Shown here piece after piece: positions 32,626 to 41,700 of a stretch of 64,000 nt of DNA; the first letter of the stretch is position 1, and the number at the start of each line of letters is the position of its first letter. The stretch covers positions 1 through 64,000 of IMG/VR virus record IMGVR_UViG_3300048592_000967; one strand, 5' to 3'. The position numbers and the translations under genes are program-made. Origin of the DNA: a virus. The notes under the pieces are model-generated. The model did not search any database. It was not told where the DNA came from and was given only the letters and a program-made list of their open reading frames with translations.

Positions 32626-33914
32626 AGAAGCCAGCTGCTTATGTGGAGTGTTGCCAGGAGCTTGAGTCTGCCGGGATGGACTCAGACAAGGCCTGCCGGG
32701 CATGCGAGATCGCCTTCTGGCAGGCGCACGGGATGACCGTTGAGGCCGCTGAGCGATACGGCTTGGACCCGGGTGGGAGCCTGGTTGACGCGGCGTGGAT
32801 GTCGACCGTGGAACTGTCCAGCAAGGCGCTGGCGCAGCCCGATCGGCACGTTGGCCTGACGTGGGAGCTGACCGCGCAGGGCCCGGACAAGGTCGACCTC
32901 TCGGCCTTCGGGTTTGAGCCTGAACCGACCAAACGCCGGCGGCTGTTTCGGGAAGTGTTGATGCTTGCCCCCGGCCGGTTCAACAGCTTCGATTTCACCG
33001 ACGCACACCTGCGCAACTGCGCCAACAACTTTTCCAAAATGGACAATCCGCCGATTCTGATCGACCACGAGGTGAGCGCCAAAAACCTCCTCGGATGGAT
33101 CCGAGGCCTGCGCTATGAGCCTGGCTGGGACGAGGATTCCAGTCGCCTCTTGGGGCTCTGGGAGTTCCTCGGCGAGGAGGCCTGCAGCAAGGTCGAGGAC
33201 GGCGTTTATAAGCGAATTTCAGGCAGCTTCCTTCTTCCGAAGGAGCCGTCTGAGCAACGGGTGCTCGAGGGGTCCATAGTGGTGCGCGGCGCGTACGACC
33301 GGGGGCCGTTCGACAGAGCTCAAATCCTAGGAGGAGAAACGACGATGTCTGTTCCCAAAGCCGCTGCGGCGGCACAGTCGGTTTCGCTGTCGACCGCGGC
33401 GCCCGCCACCAAAGACGGCAACAATCCAAACCCGGCGCCTGAGGCTCAGCCTGAGCCCGCACCGGCCGCTCCGGCGGCTTCGCCGGAGCCTGCACCGGTG
33501 GCGCTGAGTGCCGACTCCGCTCAGGTCCTGCAACTGCTCCAGCAAGTGGTCAGCAACCAGCAGGCTCTGAGCCAGGAGGTGAAGGACCTGAAGGAAGAGC
33601 GCTCCCAGCGGGTGGCGCTCGAGCGAAAGGCCCTCGACGACCAGGCCTACCAGGACCTGGTTCGGCTCGGCAAGAGCGCCCCGGCCCTAAAGGACAAGGA
33701 ACTCAAAATCCTGTCCGAGCTCCCCCCGGGTGCCCGCGAGAGCTACCTGGAGTTGCGTCGCGAGCTGCCCAACGTCTGGCCGGCGCAGCCTCGCCAATCA
33801 GGAGTGGTCAATCTGACGGCGCCGGGACAAGAACCGGACGAGAGTCAGGAAATGCTGAAGCTGGCTAAAAAAATGGGCCTGCCCGTGCAAACCGCTGAAG
33901 GAGGTGGCCAGTAA
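32622..33914 (+). CDS. Capsid maturation protease / scaffold fusion
   Basis: A 430-residue protein. Residues 1-60 form a Cys-containing domain (YVECCQELESAGMDSDKACR). Residues about 105-235 look like a Mu gpI-type protease (FTDAHLRNCANNFSK, PPILIDHEVSAKNLLGWIRG). After a Pro/Ala linker the C-terminal part is helical and acidic, as in scaffolds, ending with DESQEMLKLAKKMGLPV. The first 60 residues and the terminal motif both recur in the satellite protein at 54272-54781. The exact protease class is inferred from position and resemblance. Confidence 0.75.
   Translation: MKKPAAYVECCQELESAGMDSDKACRACEIAFWQAHGMTVEAAERYGLDPGGSLVDAAWMSTVELSSKALAQPDRHVGLTWELTAQGPDKVDLSAFGFEPEPTKRRRLFREVLMLAPGRFNSFDFTDAHLRNCANNFSKMDNPPILIDHEVSAKNLLGWIRGLRYEPGWDEDSSRLLGLWEFLGEEACSKVEDGVYKRISGSFLLPKEPSEQRVLEGSIVVRGAYDRGPFDRAQILGGETTMSVPKAAAAAQSVSLSTAAPATKDGNNPNPAPEAQPEPAPAAPAASPEPAPVALSADSAQVLQLLQQVVSNQQALSQEVKDLKEERSQRVALERKALDDQAYQDLVRLGKSAPALKDKELKILSELPPGARESYLELRRELPNVWPAQPRQSGVVNLTAPGQEPDESQEMLKLAKKMGLPVQTAEGGGQ
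33345..33914 (+). CDS. Internal in-frame scaffold protein
   Basis: An in-frame ATG at 33345 inside the protease gene is preceded by AGGAGGAGAAACGACG, one of the strongest SD sequences in the window. Translation from it would give a 189-residue Pro/Ala-rich, coiled-coil protein (VLQLLQQVVSNQQALSQEVK) lacking the protease domain. Many phages (lambda Nu3, Mu gpZ) make scaffold in excess this way. The C-terminal motif MLKLAKKMGLPV would be its capsid-contact end by analogy. Confidence 0.7.
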   Translation: MSVPKAAAAAQSVSLSTAAPATKDGNNPNPAPEAQPEPAPAAPAASPEPAPVALSADSAQVLQLLQQVVSNQQALSQEVKDLKEERSQRVALERKALDDQAYQDLVRLGKSAPALKDKELKILSELPPGARESYLELRRELPNVWPAQPRQSGVVNLTAPGQEPDESQEMLKLAKKMGLPVQTAEGGGQ

Positions 33915-34363
33915 TGCAGCCTGTCTACAAAAGCGAAGGCAGTTATGCCGATGTCCATATCCGCGCCTACGCGGACCCGAGCCTCTACGACGGCTATCCC
34001 ATCCCGCTGAAAGCGGGCCAGGGAGTCATCGCCGGCGGCACAGTGATGGCCAAGCAAACCTCATCCAGCGAGTATGTGCCTTACGACGATGACGGCACCG
34101 ACGATGGCCGGCGCACCGCCACCTGCATCCTGGAGTCTACCGTAGACACCAACAACGGCGCAGACCCGGTGATGGGCTACGGCTACGACAAAGGTCCCTT
34201 TATCGAGGCCAACCTGATTGGATTGGACGCCGCGGCAAAAACCGACCTGCGGGCTGTGTCTCGGCCGGGCGGCATCCTGTCCGTTGGATTGGGCGCCGTA
34301 GGCCCTACTGGCCCCACGGGTCCTACCGGCCCGACTGGCCCCACCGGCCCCACCGGAGCGTAA
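33914..34363 (+). CDS. Head decoration protein with collagen-like tail
   Basis: A 149-residue protein. The first about 125 residues match lambda gpD-like decoration proteins in style (AGQGVIAGGTVMAKQ, TCILESTVDTNNGADPVMGY, LIGLDAAAKTDL). The C-terminus then changes to six Gly-Pro/Ala-Thr triplets (GPTGPTG type). Collagen-like decoration occurs in other phages (SPP1 gp12). The same triplets appear in the tail fibre at the left edge. It would coat the capsid with short projecting triple helices. Confidence 0.75.
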   Translation: MQPVYKSEGSYADVHIRAYADPSLYDGYPIPLKAGQGVIAGGTVMAKQTSSSEYVPYDDDGTDDGRRTATCILESTVDTNNGADPVMGYGYDKGPFIEANLIGLDAAAKTDLRAVSRPGGILSVGLGAVGPTGPTGPTGPTGPTGPTGA

Positions 34364-34375
34364 CTTTCGACCAAC

Positions 34376-34426
34376 GCAGGCCAGCCTGCTCTGTGAACGG
34401 GGAATTTGCAGAGGAGTTTACCCAAA
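34376..34426 (+). promoter_or_regulatory. Structured leader of the major capsid gene
   Basis: A 6-bp GC hairpin (GCAGG-cca-GCCTGC type, about 34376-34388) is followed by CTCTGT (34389-34394), a loop containing ACGGGGAA, and CAGAGGAGT (34409-34417). CTCTG pairs with CAGAG, so the SD GAGGAG is partly in the stem. Almost the same leader precedes the tail-tube gene at 37056; the one A-to-G change beside the stem keeps U-A/U-G pairing. Confidence 0.55.
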
Positions 34427-35539
34427 ATGCTTATGTGGCCCACTACTCGCGCGGCAATCACGCTGCTGCAATCGTTTGTGCCCGACCCTACCAAATTCCG
34501 CGGCATCACGCAGTATCTGCCCCTGGACGTCGTTACCCAGACGGACAGCGAGGCAGCTCACTGGGAGGTGCTGGGGCCGATGCTCGGACTGCTGCCGGCC
34601 TACGGTGGCGGACGTTCTCGGCTCATCCGTTCCCAGGTTCTGGAGCGAAAATCCATCTCTACCGCCTACTGGCGAGGTAACGCTGTCGTCGAGGAGCGCG
34701 AGATCAATCGCATCGCCTCGATCTCGGACCCCTCCCGTCAGCGCTTGGCAGCTAAAGAGCTGATCGCTCGCAAACTGCTAAACCTGAGCATCGCCACGGA
34801 CCGGCGGCTTGAGTGGCTGGTCTGGAAGGCCCTGGACAACATGCTGAACACCTTCGACGACAACGGAGTGAAGTTCAGCCTCGACTACGACCTGCCGGAA
34901 GCGAAAGAGCCCGACAACTACTGGGACGACTTTGCAGCCGCGACCCCGATCGCGGACTTTCAGAACGAAATCCGGGAGTTTCTCGGCACCGGCGTTTCCA
35001 GCGTCGACGTCGTTTACAACGGGAACGTTGAACTGCTGATCAGCCAGAACGAGAGCATCGCCGACAAGGTTGGCGGCACCAACTGGGTCGGAAACACGGG
35101 CACCGCCGACGTGATGCAACTGCTCAAGCGCCTCATTCAGGGCGAGGGAGAGAGTGGCAGCACCGGACCGCGTATTCGCGAGATGGTCTGCTACGACGAG
35201 GGCTATCACGACGAGAGCGGCACGTTCCAGCTCTTCCTGCCGGATGACACCGTGTTCCTGATCGGCCAGGCTGGTCCGGAATATGCGGAGGAAGGCGGAC
35301 CCTCTGACCGAGGCACTGTTGGAGCCACCTTGTCCACCCCAGTGATGCATCAGGACTTCGACTCGATGGCCCTGGCCGGTGACCCGCGCGCAGGTCTGCG
35401 ACCGGGCAAGTTCGTGACCATCGACGACCAGACGAAAGTTTCGCCCAAGCAGGTTGTCTGCGAGGGCGGGATCAACGCCGTTCCGGCAATCAAGCGCCCC
35501 ACCTGGATTCGGCGAATTCGGGTCAAGGAACGCGCTTAA
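34427..35539 (+). CDS. Major capsid protein (gpE-like)
   Basis: A 370-residue protein; ATG 34427 stands 10 bases after GAGGAG. Size, position after decoration protein and the layout of segments (FRGITQYLPLDVVTQTDSEA, WRGNAVVEEREINRI, LLISQNESIADKV, FLPDDTVFLIGQAGPEYAE, TWIRRIRVKERA) fit the lambda gpE / phage_cap_E family of HK97-fold capsids. Hundreds of copies per virion; strong leader as expected. Confidence 0.8.
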   Translation: MLMWPTTRAAITLLQSFVPDPTKFRGITQYLPLDVVTQTDSEAAHWEVLGPMLGLLPAYGGGRSRLIRSQVLERKSISTAYWRGNAVVEEREINRIASISDPSRQRLAAKELIARKLLNLSIATDRRLEWLVWKALDNMLNTFDDNGVKFSLDYDLPEAKEPDNYWDDFAAATPIADFQNEIREFLGTGVSSVDVVYNGNVELLISQNESIADKVGGTNWVGNTGTADVMQLLKRLIQGEGESGSTGPRIREMVCYDEGYHDESGTFQLFLPDDTVFLIGQAGPEYAEEGGPSDRGTVGATLSTPVMHQDFDSMALAGDPRAGLRPGKFVTIDDQTKVSPKQVVCEGGINAVPAIKRPTWIRRIRVKERA

Positions 35540-35554
35540 CAAGTTTGGCAGCTC

Positions 35555-35588
35555 GGGCGGGCGGGTGTTCCCCCGTGCCCGTCCGCCC
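35555..35588 (+). terminator. GC hairpin after the capsid gene
   Basis: An 11-bp stem (GGGCGGGCGGG / CCCGTCCGCCC, one G-T pair) 15 bases after the capsid stop. There is no T-run, so it is more likely an mRNA-stabilising or attenuating hairpin than a full terminator. Confidence 0.5.
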
Positions 35589-35629
35589 GGTGCGGCCATT
35601 TACCACACTACCCCAGGAAGGAGCCCCGC

Positions 35630-36094
35630 ATGCCCTACGCAACCGAAGAGCAAATCAGAGCCCGCGCCACGCGCTACCTCGACCGAGCCACCTCTGAGCA
35701 GCTGGCAGCGGGACTCGAGTTCGGGGCAAGCAAGGTTAACTCTCGGCTCTCTACCTCTCGCTATGCGTCACTCATTCCGTTTGCCGCGCCGGTACCCGGC
35801 ATTGTCACGTCGATCGCCGCGGACCTGGCCGCCTATTTCGTGCTCGACGACCTCTTCCAGCAGGGCGAGTCTACGGCCCCCATCGAGTACGCCCGCGAAC
35901 TCTACCAGCGAGCGATGGAAGAACTACAGGCCATTGTTGACGGTAATGCCGACATTCCCGAGTCAGAGATTTCATCCGAAACCCTCCCAAAGCCGTCCGT
36001 TGCCTTCCGGCGTGGGTCCTGTCCCACACCCCTGGCCAACTTCGACGGCCGCAACATGCCCAAGCATCCTCTTTACCGCAGGGGGTTGCTATGA
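35630..36094 (+). CDS. Head-tail connector (DUF1320 / Mu gp36-like)
   Basis: A 154-residue protein opening YATEEQIRARATRYLDRAT, with the helical DLAAYFVLDDLFQ near residue 65, as in the DUF1320 connector family. It follows the capsid gene with an AGGAAGGAG ribosome site, in normal order. Role: adaptor ring under the portal. Confidence 0.7.
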   Translation: MPYATEEQIRARATRYLDRATSEQLAAGLEFGASKVNSRLSTSRYASLIPFAAPVPGIVTSIAADLAAYFVLDDLFQQGESTAPIEYARELYQRAMEELQAIVDGNADIPESEISSETLPKPSVAFRRGSCPTPLANFDGRNMPKHPLYRRGLL

Positions 36095-36573
36095 TCGACG
36101 CCAGCCTGGACCTCAGGGAGATGGAGGCGGCGCTGCGCCAGCTCGAGCAGCGGACCAAGAACCTCCGTGCACCAGTGGAGAAAATCGGCGAACTGGCCCG
36201 CCGAGAGGCAGACAAGACTTTCTCGGCCCAGGGCCCCAACTGGCCCAAGTCGACCTACAGGGGCAAGCCTAAAGGCACTCCGACCGGTGTCAAAAGCGGC
36301 CGCCTGAAGGCCGACTTTACCCGCGAGGGTGCACCCGGCAACATTTCCAAGGTCACGGCCCAGGGGGGCGAGTTCGGGGCCCGTACGCCCTACGCAGACA
36401 AGTTTCAGCGCGGCGGCAACACCCGTTTCCCGAAGGGCCGCCAGGTCCCTGGCAAGCGGCGACGCTGGCGCACCGTCTACATGCCACCCCGGCCCGTCGT
36501 TACCGACCCCGTGGGCGCTTACCTCGCCCAAATCAATCAGATCCTTGCCGATCATTTCGAGGTGAAAAATTGA
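36091..36573 (+). CDS. Virion morphogenesis protein (Mu gpG / P2 gpS-like)
   Basis: A 160-residue basic protein, ATGA-coupled. LREMEAALRQLEQRTKNL at the start, basic middle, then GARTPYADKFQRGG, which matches the G-T-x-x-x-YA-x-x-x-Q-x-G signature of tail-completion proteins. Acts at the head-tail joint or tail terminator. Confidence 0.7.
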   Translation: MIDASLDLREMEAALRQLEQRTKNLRAPVEKIGELARREADKTFSAQGPNWPKSTYRGKPKGTPTGVKSGRLKADFTREGAPGNISKVTAQGGEFGARTPYADKFQRGGNTRFPKGRQVPGKRRRWRTVYMPPRPVVTDPVGAYLAQINQILADHFEVKN

Positions 36574-37040
36574 GCCAGCTCGCCGTCCGCAACGCAATCG
36601 CCGATCACCTGGAGAGCCTGCTGCCTACGCTCCTGGAAGGCTGGCAAACGGTCGTCTCCGGCAAAGGCCAGCCCATCCTGGACGCTGACTACCCGCTGAT
36701 CCGGGTCGCCTCCCTGGGTATCGGTGCGCCCGAACTGGACTTCGGTCTCGGGCAGGGCCTGCGTGGCGCCCAGCCGACGCTGCGCTTTGAGATCCAGGGT
36801 TACGTCTCAGCGCCGACCGTCGACGACGAGGCCGAGGAGCTGCTCGGTAATCTCGTCTGGTCAGAAAGTTCCGATCAGGGCCTGTATCCCGCCCTACTCC
36901 TGATGGCCCTGCTGGGCATCGAAGCAGGCGGGAGAACCTGGCTCTGGGAGGTTGGCGAGGCGGTCTACTTTGACCCATCCGATGGGGACCGGTGGACCCG
37001 AGGGGTGACCATTCCAATCAGCGCCTCAACCACGCTGTAA
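36570..37040 (+). CDS. Tail terminator-like protein (Mu gp37-like)
   Basis: A 156-residue protein, ATGA-coupled. N-terminal helix (VRNAIADHLESLLPTLLEGW), beta-rich middle and an end (GVTIPISAST) like the DUF1834 / tail-terminator proteins. Position before the tube gene supports it. Confidence 0.6.
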   Translation: MSQLAVRNAIADHLESLLPTLLEGWQTVVSGKGQPILDADYPLIRVASLGIGAPELDFGLGQGLRGAQPTLRFEIQGYVSAPTVDDEAEELLGNLVWSESSDQGLYPALLLMALLGIEAGGRTWLWEVGEAVYFDPSDGDRWTRGVTIPISASTTL

Positions 37041-37093
37041 CCGGCCCTCGGGCCGCTCTGTGAACGGGGAATTTACAGAGGAGTCAACTGAAT
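37041..37093 (+). promoter_or_regulatory. Structured leader of the tail-tube gene
   Basis: GGCCCTCGGGCC hairpin (37043-37054), then CTCTGT (37056-37061), ACGGGGAATTT loop and ACAGAGGAGT (37075-37084). Nearly identical to the capsid-gene leader at 34389-34417; spacing from SD to ATG is the same (10 bases). Confidence 0.55.
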
Positions 37094-37876
37094 ATGGGAA
37101 CGTTCCGTAACCAGAAGGTCGGCGGCGGAGTGGTGGAAGTCGACGACGTCGACATCGGTCACACCCAGAACGACATCGCATTCGCACGAACCACGGAGAC
37201 TCTGGATGGCGAGGACTATATCCCGCTCCAGACGACTGGACGTGTCATCATCAAGGAGAGCGTCTCGATCAAAATTGAGGCACTCGAAATCACGGCAGAG
37301 AACGTCAGCCGGGCGTCTCTGAACATCCCCGTGACCAACTACGCCGGCACTCCCGTCACCGTGGCCTTCTTCGTGTCCGGCGACGACCCCCCGAGCCAGG
37401 CCCGCACGTTCAAGACCTATCAGAACGGCAGCCTGAAGTACATCCAGCTCGACGGGCCAAACGTCGCCAGTCTCGTGATCAAAAGCGAGGACGAGGAAGA
37501 TACCATCGCCTCTACCGAGTACTACGTGGACGCTATCAACGGCCGGGTGTTCGCGGTTCCTGGTGGCGACCTGGACGAAGAAGATCTCGTCGTGCACGTG
37601 GCCTACCAGTACACGCCGCCGGCAAAGAAGCGTTTGCGCCTCGGTGCAAACCTGCCCATCATCGACCGGTCCATCAAGGTTACCCACGTCAGCACCCTGG
37701 ACCGTATGACCATCGTCTACCACCTCTGGAAGTGCAACGGGCAGGGCACTCTGGAGATGGCGCTCAAAAAGAAAGAGTGGTGGAGCGTCGCTCTCGACAT
37801 GGTGGCCACGCCCGACTACGACAACCACCCCGACGAGCCGTTCGGCTATATCGACTTCATCCCGTTCGCGGCATAA
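37094..37876 (+). CDS. Major tail (tube) protein
   Basis: A 260-residue, beta-rich acidic protein (GHTQNDIAFARTTETLDGED, DRMTIVYHLWKCNGQGTLEM, DEPFGYIDFIPFAA). Position between terminator and chaperone, size and the strong structured leader indicate the tube protein that polymerises around the tape measure. Confidence 0.7.
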   Translation: MGTFRNQKVGGGVVEVDDVDIGHTQNDIAFARTTETLDGEDYIPLQTTGRVIIKESVSIKIEALEITAENVSRASLNIPVTNYAGTPVTVAFFVSGDDPPSQARTFKTYQNGSLKYIQLDGPNVASLVIKSEDEEDTIASTEYYVDAINGRVFAVPGGDLDEEDLVVHVAYQYTPPAKKRLRLGANLPIIDRSIKVTHVSTLDRMTIVYHLWKCNGQGTLEMALKKKEWWSVALDMVATPDYDNHPDEPFGYIDFIPFAA

Positions 37877-37938
37877 CCGCGAGTTGAGCTTCGCGCCCTC
37901 TGATCGGATTGACCACCATCACGAGAACGGGGCTCTCC

Positions 37939-38526
37939 ATGAAAACCGAAGAAAAAGTAGACCACAGAGGACTGATGCAGCGCCTTCACCTGATTGGTGG
38001 GCGCAAGTTCTGGATCACGGAGTTGACCGCCGACGAGGCGGACGAGTTTATGCGCGTAACGCTGGCCACCCAAATGGCCACCGTGGACGACGCTCAAAAC
38101 TTCCTCGACCAGGTCCAGAACAACCCCGAGGGGCGCCCGCGCAACCTCGGGTTCCTCCAGCAGCAGTTGGCCATCCTGCTCCGGTGCCCGGACGACGGCG
38201 GGGCAATCCCAACCGTCGAATGGATCCGGGCCAACGCATCCAACCGCCAAATCTCCGAAGCCGTCAGGATCCAGGAAGAGCTGAACGACCTTCCGGGCTG
38301 GTGCTCAAATTTTACGAAGAGCCTCGAGCTGCTCACCCAGTGGCTCAAAATGCTCGAGGCCGAACTGGTCCAGACGCGTGGCTCCAATTTTGCCGACCCG
38401 TTGGGCGAGTCTATGGAAAGCTCCCGGGCGAAATTTATCGCAGCCTCAGTCGGCGCCAAATCCTCGAAGAGTGGCGGCTCGCCGTTGAAGTCGAGTGGCT
38501 CCCGAAAGCAGCCTGGGCCAAAATGA
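37939..38526 (+). CDS. Tail assembly chaperone (G-like)
   Basis: A 195-residue protein, ATG 37939. Helical N-terminal region (LMQRLHLIGGRKFWITELTA, ADEADEFMRVTLATQ), then an Lys/Ser/Gly-rich end. It sits between tube and tape-measure genes and overlaps a protein-like minus-1 frame. AAATTTT at 38307-38313 is in the correct phase (A-AAT-TTT) for a minus-1 slip. The longer product would end at 38726. Confidence 0.65.
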   Translation: MKTEEKVDHRGLMQRLHLIGGRKFWITELTADEADEFMRVTLATQMATVDDAQNFLDQVQNNPEGRPRNLGFLQQQLAILLRCPDDGGAIPTVEWIRANASNRQISEAVRIQEELNDLPGWCSNFTKSLELLTQWLKMLEAELVQTRGSNFADPLGESMESSRAKFIAASVGAKSSKSGGSPLKSSGSRKQPGPK

Positions 38527-38726
38527 TCGGCAAAACCCTTGAGGAGCCGAACTGGAATCGACTCTTCCCGGACCGACGCACGGCCGACTACCAGCCCAGC
38601 GTCGACGAGAAGGGTCGACCTGTTTCCCAGCGCGAGCTTTATGACCAACTGAAGGCTGGCGGTCAACTGAAGAACACCTATAAGGACCACCTCGAGCGCT
38701 TGCGCGCCCAAGAGGAGGCCGACTAA
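38523..38726 (+). CDS. Tail chaperone distal frame (T-like), by frameshift or ATGA restart
   Basis: The frame is open far upstream of its ATG at 38523 and reads as protein from about 38420 (KLPGEIYRSLSRRQILEEWR), as expected for the T part of a G-T frameshift fusion. Alternatively it is a separate 67-residue gene whose ATG overlaps the chaperone stop (ATGA). It contains RLFPDRRTADYQPSVDEKGR and a C-terminal helix. Confidence 0.5.
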   Translation: MIGKTLEEPNWNRLFPDRRTADYQPSVDEKGRPVSQRELYDQLKAGGQLKNTYKDHLERLRAQEEAD

Positions 38727-41700
38727 ATGGCAGTCGTTCCCGTAATCCTGAAACTGCTCGCCCAGAAGGCGCCGGGACTCACCTCGGCGCTCTCTGAGGT
38801 GCGCAAGGATTTCGGAGACCTCGCCTCCCTGGTCGACACCGTCAAACTCAAGGCCGCGGGATTCACCCTGGCCACCACGGTGGGCATCGCCTCACTGGGT
38901 GGCCAGGTCGTGAAGCAGGCCGGCGAATTCGAGCAACTTCAGGCCCGAATGCTCTCGGTGGCCAAAACCGCCGAGGGCGCTTCAGCAGCTTTCCAGAACG
39001 CGATAGAACTGGCATCAAACAGCCCATTCGACGTAAAGGGCGTGGTTGCAGCTACCGTCCAACTCGAGGCCTTCGGCCAGCGCTCCAAAGAGCTGCTGCC
39101 TTTGGTGGGGAACCTGGCCGCTGCGTTCGGAAAGCCGATCGAGGAGGGCGCGCAGGTCCTCGGCAAGGCCTTCAGCGGCAGCCTCGAGGGCTTCGAGTCC
39201 CTGCGGAACACCTACGGCATCTCTACGGCCCTGCTGGTGCGCTACGGTGCCACGATGGCCAAGACCGGCGGAATTGCCGTCTCGACTGCGTCTGACCTCC
39301 AGAAGGCCCGACAAGCGCTTACTCAGATCATCCAGACCCGCTACGGCGACGCCATGGAGCGACAGAGCCGGACCCTATTCGGGGCGTTCAGCAACTTGGA
39401 GGACGCCGTCTCGCGTTTCGCAGCAGCGTTCGGGACCGCGCTGATCCCGCTCGCGACGACCATCACCAGGGCTCTGACCGCGGTCGTCGAGAGTTTCGAG
39501 CAAATCCCGGCACCGTTCCGAACGCTGATTGCACTCGGTGGAGTCGCCACGGTGACGATCGGTGCTCTGGCTACAGCCGTGCTAGGTGTCGTCGGCCTGG
39601 TCGGAAATGCAATTCCCCCGCTCGTGTCCATGGGCAGGGCGATGGGCAGCCTGGGGGGCACCTCCGCGGCTACAGCTGGAGAGGTCACGGTGACAGTCCT
39701 TGCAACCGAGCGCATGGGCGTGGCTAACGCGGCGGCCTCCGAGACGGTGGTGAACTTGGCTCGAGTCGTCACCGGGGCCGGGATTGTCCAGCAGGCTTTC
39801 AATGCCGAGCTAACCTACACGTCGCGCGCCCTGACCGGCCTTACCGGACAACTGCCGGCTCTGACCGCCGAGGTCGCACTCTACCGGCAGGTGACCTCCG
39901 GGGCCTCCATCGGCACGGCTCAACTGGCCCTGGGGGCGGGCAAGGCCGGCCCTCAGTTGGCACTGGCTACGGCCGGCGTCCAAAACCTGGCGGTGGCCAC
40001 CCCGCAGGCCTCGACCGGCCTGGCCAACCTGGCCGCGAGAACCGATGCTGCTACACGAGCGGGCGGCGTGTTTGCTGGCCTGGGTCTGGGCCCAGTCTTG
40101 CTGGGGATCGGCGCCGTCGCCGGCGGAGCCACGTTGGCGCTGGCCAACATGCACAACCAGAACGAGCGACTTAACCAGTCCGTGGAGCAGTCAGCACGAA
40201 TCTTCCAGGATGCGGTTCGGGGTTTGCGACAGATGCAGAGTTTCATCGAACAGCTCACCGGTAAGCAGGCCGGTTACGTTCGAGGCAATACGACTGCTGC
40301 AGAGGCCGTGGCGGCGTTTAAGGAGCAACTCAACGAGATCAGTCCAGCTGAGCTGCTGGATAGGCTCGAGAAGGCCGGGAAGTCAATCCAAGACTTGCGG
40401 GACGAACTCAAGCTTGGAACTGAGGTGGCCAATAAGCAGGCCGCTGAGATTGCGAGAATCGAAGAGGAACAATCGCGACTCAACAAGACGATTGAGCTTT
40501 ACAAGGCGCTGATGAAGTCGGGATTCAGCGACCAGGTCAACACTCAGGAACTGGATGAAGCGGGCTCGCAGCTCGAGATAAACCAGGAGCGGCTTGATAC
40601 CCTCAGGAGCAGCTTTCAAAGAACCAGCAAGGAGAACTCCTTGAAGGAAGAGCTGATCCCTCGTCTTGAGGCGACCTCGAAGGCCTTTGAAGCGGCAAGC
40701 GAGCATACCCAGCAGTTCAGCGCATACCTCAGTAGTGTCGGACGGACCGACTCAATCCCCCAGGTGAACCGAGCAATCGAGCTGACGAACCAAAGGCTGC
40801 AGCAAGTCCGAAAGGACCTCGAGGGCCAGGGCTTACCCTTGAACAACTTGGTGGCCCTCAGGGAACGTCTGCTCAACGCAAACCCGAAGGAGCAGCAGGC
40901 GATCAACGACCTACTGAAACTCGAAGATGCCCGGGTTGACTTGGTCAAAAAGCGGGAAGACCTGGAGCAGGCCGGCGTTCGTGAGAAAATCCGACAGGCC
41001 GACCTGGCCATCGAGCGCGAGAACGTCCGCCTGGGCGAGAGCCTGACGCGCGAGCGGGAGCGAGTCGCAGCCCAACTGAACCTCGTCCGGAGCGGCAGCG
41101 AGGAAGAGCTCAGCATTCGCAAACGTCTGGCCAGCCTCGATGATCGCATTCGCACTGACAAAGTCACGAAAGCTCGAGACGCCTTTGAGACCGAGCAGGG
41201 CGCCTTGCGCGATGGGCTCGACGCTTTGCGGGGCTCGGGTGAGGCCAGCGCTGAGGAGATTGCCGGGGCCATCGAGCAGATCATCCTCAAAACGGAGGCT
41301 TGGCAGGCGGCTAACAAGGGCATCCTTGCTCAGTCGCCAGACCTGACCCAAAGCGTCTCAGGGGCCCTGCGAGGGCTGCGCAGGGACCTGGATTCAGCTA
41401 CCCGGGCCATTCCGAAGGAAAGAGTCGATGAAGCGCTGGCGGCGGCCAAAGAACTCGGAACCGAGGCCATCAACGCCGAGCAGAAGCTGGCGGCGGCCAC
41501 GAAGGGTATCGAGCAACTACGGGCCCTCCAGGCATCGGGAGAGATTACCACTACCCGAGAGCGAGCAAGGCTGCAGTCTGAAATCAACAAGCTGACCAAC
41601 GAGGAGCTCAAGTTGCGGACCGAAGTCGCTAAAGAGGAGCGGGCTCAGGCGAGGGAAACGGACGCGCTTCGCCGCGGTGGGCTCGAGACCGAGCTGGAGC

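Noticed and set aside
37884-38522. One continuous long gene 37884-38726
   Set aside because: The first part of this frame is an out-of-frame shadow of the tail chaperone; only the part after about 38420 looks coding.
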